From Bacteroidota bacterium (GTDB lineage: Bacteria > Bacteroidota > Ignavibacteria > Tepidaquicellales > Tepidaquicellaceae): 64,000 nt of DNA. The stretch covers positions 1 through 64,000 of the forward strand of contig JAFDZQ010000022.1 in the NCBI GenBank assembly GCA_018266895.1. The letters are read 5' to 3'. Both the position numbers and the translations under genes were made by a program. This document shows, piece after piece, positions 28,791-35,376 of the stretch (positions are counted from its first letter, which is position 1; the number at the start of each line of letters is the position of its first letter). The notes below the pieces were generated by a model. That model saw nothing but the letters and a program-made list of their open reading frames with translations. It had not been told where the DNA came from and searched no databases.

Positions 28791-28825
28791 AACCACGAAG
28801 ACTCAAAGACTCAAAGACACAAAGG
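28791..28825 (+). repeat. Half copy of the intergenic repeat (CCACGAAGACTCAAAG type)
   Basis: AACCACGAAGACTCAAAGAC followed by TCAAAGACACAAAGG carries an internal CTCAAAGA duplication. It matches the core of the palindromic element at 32616. A weak inverse (CACTTTGCGTTTAAA near 28888) may be the remnant of the other arm. Confidence 0.6.
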
Positions 28826-28938
28826 GTTTTAGAGAAAATTGAATTGTATGAAAATATTCTGTGCGAGAATTTAAAAAGTATTTTTCGCACTTTGCGTTTA
28901 AATGTTATTTTAAATTTTGAATAATTTGGGTTAAAATA

Positions 28939-28969
28939 AAAAAGGCATCATAACTTATGACGCCTTTTA
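28939..28969. terminator. Terminator between the S8 protease and HU genes
   Basis: AAAAAGGCATCATAA and TTATGACGCCTTTT form a stem with one mismatch and flanking A/T runs. It lies 25 bases after the HU stop and can act on either strand. Confidence 0.85.
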
Positions 28970-28993
28970 TTTAAACAAAGATTTTCAGAAAAT

Positions 28994-29266
28994 TTATTTT
29001 ACGTGATCTGCAAGACCTTTACCAGCTTTGAACTTGGCAACTTTCTTTGCAGCAATTTTAATTTCTTTGCCTGTCTGAGGGTTTCTTCCTATTCTTGCTT
29101 TTCTTTTGGAAATAGAAAATGTTCCGAAACCAACCAATGAAATCTTTCCGCCTTTTTTAAGAGTTCTTTTAACTGCATCCATTAATGATTCTAATGCAGC
29201 TCTTGCCTGAACTTTTGTGGTCTTGGCATCAGCTGACATTTTGTCAATGAGTTCTTCTTTTGTCAT
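28994..29266 (-). CDS. HU family DNA-binding protein
   Basis: A 90-residue nucleoid protein that binds and bends DNA as a dimer. It has the usual HU layout: an N-terminal helical dimer half (MTKEELIDKMSADAKTTK), GKISLVGFGTFSISKRKAR, and the DNA-binding arm RIGRNPQTGKEIKIAA with the intercalating Pro. It is transcribed alone from a consensus promoter at 29300-29330 and ends at the terminator at 28939. Confidence 0.96.
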   Translation of the reverse strand: MTKEELIDKMSADAKTTKVQARAALESLMDAVKRTLKKGGKISLVGFGTFSISKRKARIGRNPQTGKEIKIAAKKVAKFKAGKGLADHVK

Positions 29267-29299
29267 TTTGATTATTAATTGATTAATAAAATATTATTA

Positions 29300-29330
29300 C
29301 AAAAATAACATAGCTTATTGTTAAAAGCAA
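29300..29330 (-). promoter_or_regulatory. Promoter of the HU gene
   Basis: On the minus strand TTG, exactly 20 bases, then TATTTTTG. This matches the Bacteroidota -33/-7 consensus TTTG and TAnnTTTG at all core positions. It ends 34 bases before the ATG. Confidence 0.75.
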
Positions 29331-29383
29331 CTTTGAATTATTATTGCAGTTTCCCTTTGAATAACAATTGTCACCATGTCTTG

Positions 29384-29470
29384 CGGAGAAGGAGGGATTC
29401 GAACCCTCGATAGCGTTACCGCTACAACAGTTTTCGAGACTGCCGCATTCAACCACTCTGCCACCTCTCC
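29384..29470 (-). tRNA. tRNA-Ser (CGA)
   Basis: An 87-nucleotide class II tRNA. The acceptor stem is GGAGAGG with CTTCTCC and discriminator G. The anticodon stem-loop is GCAGT-CTCGAAA-ACTGT, giving anticodon CGA (codon UCG). A long variable arm (TGTAGCGGTAACGCTA) and the T arm GAGGG-TTCGAAT-CCCTC confirm serine identity. CCA is not encoded. Confidence 0.96.
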
Positions 29471-29503
29471 GGAAATTCTGTATGCACTGTCTGTTACTTT
29501 TAT

Positions 29504-29534
29504 ATAAGTTAAGTCTGTTAAACTTTTGTTTCAA
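29504..29534 (-). promoter_or_regulatory. Candidate promoter of tRNA-Ser
   Basis: On the minus strand TTG, 20 bases, then TAACTTAT, two mismatches from TAnnTTTG. It ends 34 bases upstream of the tRNA. The spacing matches the other promoters in the window. Confidence 0.4.
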
Positions 29535-29604
29535 TTGCAAAAAATAACTGTCCGTAAATTAACAGATATATAAATAACGAATCTTGCAAAAACATCAAAC
29601 AACA

Positions 29605-30003
29605 TTAATCAGTCAGATCTTTGCAAAAGACTATTTCTCCCTGCTCCTGCAATTCTTCAATGATCCCGGCAATTCTGTATTTTCGTTTTTCCAGTAATCT
29701 TATCATCGCTAAATTATCAGTTTCAGTAGATATAAAAATTTTTTTGCCGGTGCAATTATTCTCAATATAATTTATAAGTCTGTCTGCAATTCCTTTTCTG
29801 CGGAATTCTTTTCTGACATTCAGGAACTGAATGAACGGTTTAAGATAGAATGAATGATTGAAGGTGATATATCCCGAAACTGTACCGTCCTGAACAGAAA
29901 CCCAGATCTCATTTCTTTTAATTTCATTCATCCTGTCTCCGGCAAATACATCAAATTTGTCAATCTCCCTCAGATCATCCGGGACTGCAAGCCTGATTTC
30001 CAT
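29605..30003 (-). CDS. GNAT family N-acetyltransferase
   Basis: A 132-residue acetyl-CoA-dependent transferase. It shows the GNAT order: N-terminal MEIRLAVPDDLREID, a central strand GTVSGYITFNH, and the acetyl-CoA pyrophosphate-binding motif RRKGIADRLINY (Q/R-x2-G-x-G/A) near residues 88-99, then a late strand in KIFISTE and MIRLLEKRKYRIAG. The acceptor is unknown. It is a single gene between tRNA-Ser and the acyl-CoA synthetase on the same strand. Confidence 0.85.
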   Translation of the reverse strand: MEIRLAVPDDLREIDKFDVFAGDRMNEIKRNEIWVSVQDGTVSGYITFNHSFYLKPFIQFLNVRKEFRRKGIADRLINYIENNCTGKKIFISTETDNLAMIRLLEKRKYRIAGIIEELQEQGEIVFCKDLTD

Positions 30004-30083
30004 AATTCAGAGTTTAAATTTTTATTAATTACGGTATTATAAATTTAAATTTTCCAAACACATAAAAGTTTACATCCGGTTTC

Positions 30084-31865
30084 TCAGATTTTCGGATACA
30101 TCTGTTCAATTTCATCCCTGAATCTTTCTTCAATAAATTTTCTTTTTACTTTCATGGTAGGGGTAAGCTCGCCGCCTTCAATTGTAAAATGTATTTCAAG
30201 CAGACTGAATTTTCTTATTCTTTCATAAGGAGCAAGATCAGACTGAAGTCTGTCAATATCATTTTTTATTATCTCGCATATTTTTTTATTTTTTAAAATG
30301 TCAGAGTAAAGATGATATTCAATATTGTTCTTTTGAGCCAGTTCTGTCAGCTGATCACGGTCGGGTACAATCAATGCAGTCACATAAAGTCTTTCGTTTC
30401 CGATAATGACAACATTTTCAATATAGCTTAAACCCGATATCAGGTCTTCTATATGAGCCGGCGCAATATATTTCCCGCCTGAAGTTTTTATCAGGGACTT
30501 TTTGCGGTCGGTAATCCTGATATAACCTTCCGGATCAATTTCCCCGATGTCACCCGTATGAAGCCAGCCGTCTTTTATGGTTTCATCTGTACTTTTCTTA
30601 TCCTTATAATATCCTTTCATTACAAGATCACCGCTTACAAGAATTTCATTGTCGTCAGATAATTTAACGCTTACACCGAATATAGGTATTCCGACAGTTC
30701 CGTATTTATTTTTAGTAGGCGGATTAACTGAAATTACGGGTGATGTTTCTGTCATGCCGTATCCTTCAAGAACGGTAATGCCCGTAAATTCAAAGAATTC
30801 ACCCGTCTCTTTATTCAATGCGCCCCCTCCTGAAACAAAATATCTGATATTGCCTCCGGTTTTTTCTCTTATCTTTTTATATACTAGAGCATCCGCAATT
30901 TTCCATTTAATGCTGCTACGGGAAAAAGATTTTTTGTGAGCGGAATCAACAGCCCATCTGAAGATTTTTTTACGGATGCCTTCATCCATATCCGAACCGG
31001 TTTTTATGATCCTGTTATAAAATTTATCAAGCAATCTCGGGACAGTAATGACAAATGTGGGTTTTACTTCCGCAAGCTGAGCGGGAATGGTTTCAAAACT
31101 CTGAGCATAATAAATTTTTGCTCCGCAGAACAATGCCAGATAATATCCGGCCATCCTTTCATAACTGTGGGAATAAGGAAGATAGGAAAGAAATATGTCT
31201 TCATTATTTATGGATAAAACTTTCTGGCAGGCTGTAATATTAGTGCAATAATTGTTATGAGTAAGCATAACTCCTTTCGGATTTCCCGTGGTACCGGATG
31301 TATAGACAATTGTTACGAGATCAGAACTGACAATTCCCGATGAAAATTCTGTAAGTTGATTTAATATATCTTCTTCCCGGAGATTCGTTTCCGGATTAAT
31401 TATTTCCGTAAAGTGAGAAACTTTGCCTCCTTCAAATTTAGATGTGTCAGTATCCTGAAAAATAATAATTTCTTTAAGAGTTGACAGTTCTTCCCTGATC
31501 CTGGATACTTTATCAAGCAAATGCAGGTTAGACAGGAAGCAAACTTTCGACTCAGAATTTTCAATTATGTATTTTATCTGTGAGGTTGAGAGGGAAGTAT
31601 AAACGGGAACCGAAACCAGACCGTAAAACATACAGGCAAAATCAGTTACGACCCATTCATTTCGATTTTCGGATATAATGGCGACCTTATCCCCGGGCTT
31701 AAGATTTAATTTACGGAAGTAAGTTATCAGACTGCTGATCTGTTTTATAAGAAGCCGGTTGCTGAAAGGAATATACTCGTCATCTTCCTTAGTATAAAAA
31801 GATACATTATCCAAACCTGTTCTCAGTATGTGATCAAGCAGAAACGAAGTTAAGGTATTTTTCAT
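30084..31865 (-). CDS. Long-chain fatty acid-CoA ligase (AMP-forming)
   Basis: A 593-residue adenylate-forming enzyme of the FAA1/FadD-like group that activates fatty acids to acyl-CoA. The AMP-binding motif is TIVYTSGTTGNPKGVMLTHNN near residue 186, followed by LPYSHSYERMAGYYL, VLEGYGMTETSPVI, WLHTGDIGEIDPEGYI and the C-terminal lysine region SGGKYIAPAHIEDL. It may feed beta-oxidation together with the acyl-CoA dehydrogenase at 5406, but the genes are not linked. It is not in an operon. Confidence 0.9.
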   Translation of the reverse strand: MKNTLTSFLLDHILRTGLDNVSFYTKEDDEYIPFSNRLLIKQISSLITYFRKLNLKPGDKVAIISENRNEWVVTDFACMFYGLVSVPVYTSLSTSQIKYIIENSESKVCFLSNLHLLDKVSRIREELSTLKEIIIFQDTDTSKFEGGKVSHFTEIINPETNLREEDILNQLTEFSSGIVSSDLVTIVYTSGTTGNPKGVMLTHNNYCTNITACQKVLSINNEDIFLSYLPYSHSYERMAGYYLALFCGAKIYYAQSFETIPAQLAEVKPTFVITVPRLLDKFYNRIIKTGSDMDEGIRKKIFRWAVDSAHKKSFSRSSIKWKIADALVYKKIREKTGGNIRYFVSGGGALNKETGEFFEFTGITVLEGYGMTETSPVISVNPPTKNKYGTVGIPIFGVSVKLSDDNEILVSGDLVMKGYYKDKKSTDETIKDGWLHTGDIGEIDPEGYIRITDRKKSLIKTSGGKYIAPAHIEDLISGLSYIENVVIIGNERLYVTALIVPDRDQLTELAQKNNIEYHLYSDILKNKKICEIIKNDIDRLQSDLAPYERIRKFSLLEIHFTIEGGELTPTMKVKRKFIEERFRDEIEQMYPKI

Positions 31866-32147
31866 ACATTAAAGTTTAAATTCTTATGTCCTTTAGAATC
31901 AAAAATATAATTATTCTGTCTGACATTTTTTTAAAGAATCAGGTCAAATTACCAAAATCATATTAAATAAATAATGTCAGTTAAATTCTGTCAGCAATAA
32001 ATCATTTAATTCAGGACCCGCATTTTCTGAATTTGCAGCTTACACAATAACTGAATTGTGTTAATACTAAAAATTTCTGTAAGTCAAATCCCGGTGCAGG
32101 ATTCAAAGTTTACTTGTTTACGTTCAAAAGGTTTTTATTTCACATCT

Positions 32148-32488
32148 GTCCAAAACGTTATCAAAGTTTAGACTAAATATTTTAAACGCTTTTCTTTTGA
32201 CAGATCAAAAGAAAAGCTTTGCAAAAGAAAAATCTCCCGCCCGCCTAGCCCGCCTTCGGCGAGGCATACCGGCGAGGCTGGCTGACGAAAAATTGCCTAA
32301 ATTCTCTGCGCAATTGCGGCAAAAATTAAACTCGCCTTCGGCTCGAACAGAAATTTTTGCTTATCGCAATTGCTTCGAGAATTTTTAACGTCAATTTTTC
32401 GTAGGCGGGTTCTTTTTTCCAAATTAAAAAATAAATCTAATTTTGTGATTTAAATAAAGATTAATTTAATTTCAAAATGGTTTTGGAC
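32148..32488. repeat. Large imperfect palindrome with 9-bp terminal inverted repeats
   Basis: The ends are GTCCAAAAC (32148-32156) and GTTTTGGAC (32480-32488), perfect inverted repeats. Inside, ACGAAAAATTG (32285) pairs with CAATTTTTCGT (32392), CAATTGCG (32311) with CGCAATTG (32365), and CCCGCC with GGCGGG near the shoulders. The centre is CGCCTTCGGC-like. The whole is much more GC-rich than its surroundings. It is MITE-like in form but encodes nothing. Confidence 0.75.
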
Positions 32489-32597
32489 GGTAGTGTTTTT
32501 ATTTATTAAAATAATATTTAATTCAATTGAAAAAAAATAAAATAAAGTTTAAGCTTTTTTAACAACCCAACCAGCCCGCTTTCTGCTAGTCAGGCAC

Positions 32598-32752
32598 TCC
32601 CCTTTGAAAGAGTCTGTTTCAAAACTTTCATTTTGCCATTAAGTCACCAAGTCACAAGGGAAAAATTTTAATAGTAACAATCTTTGAGTCTTTGCGGCTT
32701 GGTGGTAAAATTTTTTAAACGGTTTTGAGAAACTCTCGGAAAAGGGCAGGGA
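32598..32752. repeat. Palindromic intergenic element, third locus
   Basis: Left arm: CCCCTTTGAAAGAGT, GTTTCAAAAC, AAGTCACCAAGTCACAAGG. Right arm, inverse: CTTTGAGTCTTTGCGGCTTG GTGG, GGTTTTGAGA, AACTCTCGGAAAAGGG. The arms pair imperfectly over about 60 bases each. It has the same outer TCAAAAC/GTTTTGA ends and CACxAAGxCAC-type core as the pair at 3607 and 3746, but a different core sequence. Confidence 0.7.
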
Positions 32753-32878
32753 TTGGGAGGAATTTTGTAACAATTCATTATTTACTGCACATAATTTTGG
32801 GTTTAAAAAAATTCCATGATTACTGTTCACTTCGTATTGACTTAGTTGAAGTTTATTAAATATATTTTAAAATCTGAC

Positions 32879-32909
32879 TTGTCAGGAAAAGACAAATTAG
32901 CTATTTTTG
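32879..32909 (+). promoter_or_regulatory. Promoter of the gntR-hydrogenase operon
   Basis: TTG (32879-32881), 20 bases, TATTTTTG (32902-32909) matches the Bacteroidota -33/-7 consensus. Transcription should start near 32915, at the edge of the palindrome at 32916. Confidence 0.7.
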
Positions 32910-32915
32910 TATAGC

Positions 32916-32933
32916 AAAATACTATAGTATTTT
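32916..32933. promoter_or_regulatory. Probable GntR operator, 18-bp perfect palindrome
   Basis: AAAATACTATAGTATTTT is a perfect palindrome lying at the predicted transcription start and 25 bases before the regulator's ATG. The position suits an autorepressor that blocks initiation. Confidence 0.65.
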
Positions 32934-32958
32934 AACTGACCGAATTAATGCAAAAATT

Positions 32959-33633
32959 ATGAACACATCAAGCATTGAAGTGAATAAAACGAAAGCGAGC
33001 ATGATTTCCGTATCCCTTCGCAACGCCATTATTTTCGGGGATCTGAAACCCGGGGAAAAAATCACCGAGAGCAAAATTTCAAAGAAATTCAATACCAGCC
33101 ATATTCCCGTAAGAGAAGCGTTAAAACAGCTTGAGAGAGAGGGATTTATAGAAAGCAAAGCATATTCCGGAAATAATGTCCGGAAAGTCAGCGATAATAA
33201 TCTCAGAGAGTTTAATCTGCTCCATAAAATGTTTATAAGGAATTTTCTGAAATTTGCCATTCCGCTTTATACTGCGGCAGATTATAAACAATTCAGTATT
33301 ATTCTTAAAAAAATCGAATCAAGCAAGGATTACAGGGAAGCGAGTCTCCTTTTGATTGAACTCAATACAAAACTTTATGCTCCTGCAAATATGCCTTACA
33401 TGTCGTCTCTTCTCAAAAAACTTTTTTATGACAACCTTATATATCTCAGCGTATTTTTCAAGGAAATCTCAAAAGGAAAGATCAGCATCGGATACATTAA
33501 CAAATTTCTTAAACTTTGCAGAAACGGAAAAACAAAGGAAGCAACAGCTTTCTGGATCAGAAAGCAGGATCAGGGTATAAAAATACTCATTAAACATTTT
33601 AAAAAAGAAAAAGAAAACAATTATTTTAATTGA
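32959..33633 (+). CDS. GntR family transcriptional regulator
   Basis: A 224-residue DNA-binding regulator. The N-terminal winged helix-turn-helix is typical of the GntR/FadR group (LRNAIIFGDLKPGEKITESK, SHIPVREALKQLEREGFIES). The C-terminal 150 residues are helical and fit an effector-binding FCD-like domain, though its usual metal-binding histidines are not obvious. It is followed after 35 bases by the hydrogenase genes and has a palindrome over its own start site, so it probably controls the whole operon. The effector is unknown. Confidence 0.87.
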   Translation: MNTSSIEVNKTKASMISVSLRNAIIFGDLKPGEKITESKISKKFNTSHIPVREALKQLEREGFIESKAYSGNNVRKVSDNNLREFNLLHKMFIRNFLKFAIPLYTAADYKQFSIILKKIESSKDYREASLLLIELNTKLYAPANMPYMSSLLKKLFYDNLIYLSVFFKEISKGKISIGYINKFLKLCRNGKTKEATAFWIRKQDQGIKILIKHFKKEKENNYFN

Positions 33634-33668
33634 TTAGCATTAACAAAAAAATTTAAATCAAAAGAATT

Positions 33669-34139
33669 ATGGCAACCAATGAAATTTTAATAAAGGAACT
33701 TGCAGATCAGTACGGAAGAAAAAGGACTTCATTACTGCCCGTACTTCAGGGAGTTGCGGATAAGAATAATTTTTTAACTGAAGAAGATCTGACAACGATA
33801 GGCAGAGAGCTCCATTTATCGGGCGCTCAGGTATTCGGCACGGCAACTTTTTATTCTTTCCTTAATGTAGTTCCCCGCGGGAAATATGTGATAAGGGTCT
33901 GCAAGACTATCTCATGCGACATGAAAAATAAAGATGATGTTGTGAGAGAAATTGAAAATATGCTTAAAATAAAAACAGGTGAGACGACTGAAGACAAAAA
34001 ATTCACACTGCTTTATACAAACTGCATGGGATGGTGTGATAAAGGTCCGAGCATGCTGATTAATGAAATGCCTTATTCGGATCTTACTCCCGACAAAGTT
34101 CACGGAATAATTAAGCAGTATTCTGATACAGCAGACTGA
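33669..34139 (+). CDS. NADH-linked [FeFe]-hydrogenase subunit, NuoE-like
   Basis: A 156-residue thioredoxin-fold [2Fe-2S] protein, equivalent to NuoE or the HydC/HndA subunit of multimeric hydrogenases. The four cluster cysteines appear as C-x4-C (VCKTISCDM, about residues 78-83) and C-x3-C (TNCMGWCDKGP, near 120-124). GRELHLSGAQVFGTATFYSF is the conserved NuoE stretch. It carries electrons to or from the NuoF-like flavoprotein encoded 46 bases downstream. Confidence 0.9.
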   Translation: MATNEILIKELADQYGRKRTSLLPVLQGVADKNNFLTEEDLTTIGRELHLSGAQVFGTATFYSFLNVVPRGKYVIRVCKTISCDMKNKDDVVREIENMLKIKTGETTEDKKFTLLYTNCMGWCDKGPSMLINEMPYSDLTPDKVHGIIKQYSDTAD

Positions 34140-34185
34140 AAAAAGCAATATTATTTTTTAACAAAATTTTTTAACAGGAGTTACA

Positions 34186-35355
34186 ATGAATGACGGAATA
34201 AAAATCAACAGAATTGATTCCATATTTAAGGACTATGTTGATAATAAATTTGACTATCTGAAAAAAATAATGACGATGTCAAATGAAGAGATCATAAAGA
34301 ATCTCACAGAATCGGGATTAAAAGGCAGAGGCGGAGCGGGATTTCCGACAGGGAGCAAATGGAAATTTGCAGCGGAGCAGTCTTCAGATGAGAAATTTGT
34401 AGTCTGTAACGCTGACGAAGGCGAGCCCGGGACATTCAAAGATAAAGAAATACTATTAAAAGTCCCTCACAAAGTACTTACCGGAATGACTGCCTGTTCA
34501 AAAGTCACCGGCGCAAAGAAAGGATACATCTATCTGAGGTGGGAATATAAGTTTATGAAAAATGATCTTCAGAAATCGGTTGATGAATTCAATGAAGAGC
34601 TTGAGAAAATGAAAATAGATTTTAAAATTTATATTGTACTCGGAGCGGGAGCTTATGTATGCGGTGAGGAGAGCGCTTTGTTTGATTCAATGGAAGGTAT
34701 GCGGGGAGAGCCGAGGAATAAACCTCCTTTTCCGACGGAAAGCGGATTCATGGGCAAGCCTACCGTGATAAATAATGTGGAAACATTTGCAACATCCACA
34801 ATGATCCTGTCTTTCGGAGGAGTAAATTATGCAAAATTAGGAACGGATGTTTCGCACGGCTCAAAGTTGTTTTCAATTTCGGGAGATACTGCAATTCCCG
34901 GGATATATGAACTTGAACTCGGAATGACGCTTCATGATTTTGTGGAAAAATTCGGTGACGGGGATACAAAAGCCGTTTCAGTCGGAGGTGTTTCTGGAGC
35001 GCTTGTGCCGAGGAAAAAATTCAAGGATACAATCATTGGCTGGGAAGGCGTTCCTACAGGAGGCGCGATGATATTGTTCAACAGCACCAGATCAATATAC
35101 AGAATACTTCATAATTACCTTGAGTTTTTTGAGGAAGAGTCTTGCGGTCAGTGCACTCCGTGCAGGATCGGATGCCAGCAGCTTAAGAAGGGAATTGAGG
35201 CGGTTAAAAAAGGCGAAGAAGATCCGTCTTATCTTGATACACTTGCCAGTCTGAGCAAAGTTATGAATGTATCCGCAAAATGCGGGCTCGGTCAATCGGT
35301 TATGAATCCGGTATTATCTGCCGTTAATAATTTCAGAGAAGAATTGATTTACTAA
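34186..35355 (+). CDS. NADH-linked [FeFe]-hydrogenase flavoprotein subunit, NuoF-like
   Basis: A 389-residue FMN and NADH-binding subunit. GRGGAGFPTGSKWKF (about 47-61) is the NADH-site loop and NADEGEPGTFKDKEIL the FMN site. An SLBB-like stretch follows, then the [4Fe-4S] ligands CGQCTPCRIGC near residue 320 and the fourth Cys in SAKCGLGQS. Compared with Thermotoga HydB or Desulfovibrio HndC, it lacks both the N-terminal thioredoxin-like [2Fe-2S] domain and the C-terminal ferredoxin-like domain. AGGAG precedes the ATG. The operon order is NuoE-like, NuoF-like, HydA. Confidence 0.92.
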   Translation: MNDGIKINRIDSIFKDYVDNKFDYLKKIMTMSNEEIIKNLTESGLKGRGGAGFPTGSKWKFAAEQSSDEKFVVCNADEGEPGTFKDKEILLKVPHKVLTGMTACSKVTGAKKGYIYLRWEYKFMKNDLQKSVDEFNEELEKMKIDFKIYIVLGAGAYVCGEESALFDSMEGMRGEPRNKPPFPTESGFMGKPTVINNVETFATSTMILSFGGVNYAKLGTDVSHGSKLFSISGDTAIPGIYELELGMTLHDFVEKFGDGDTKAVSVGGVSGALVPRKKFKDTIIGWEGVPTGGAMILFNSTRSIYRILHNYLEFFEEESCGQCTPCRIGCQQLKKGIEAVKKGEEDPSYLDTLASLSKVMNVSAKCGLGQSVMNPVLSAVNNFREELIY

Positions 35356-35376
35356 TAATCAAAAATTTTTTATACT

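Larger units (their letters stand above)
31866..32958. other. Gene-free region of about 1.1 kb with two palindromic elements
   Basis: No supportable protein gene lies here. A 63-codon frame at 32197-32388 falls entirely inside a palindrome and is not believed. The region holds a 341-base palindromic element (32148-32488), a 155-base element of the 3607 family (32598-32752), and the promoter and operator of the hydrogenase regulator (32879-32933). The first 280 bases show nothing. Confidence 0.75.

Noticed and set aside
29283-29540. An 85-codon minus-strand frame
   Set aside because: It runs through the complete tRNA-Ser gene and the HU promoter, so it is not a protein gene.
32197-32388. A 63-codon open frame rich in Ala, Arg and Leu
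   Set aside because: It lies wholly inside the 341-base palindrome, has no ribosome binding site, and its composition reflects the GC-rich repeat.
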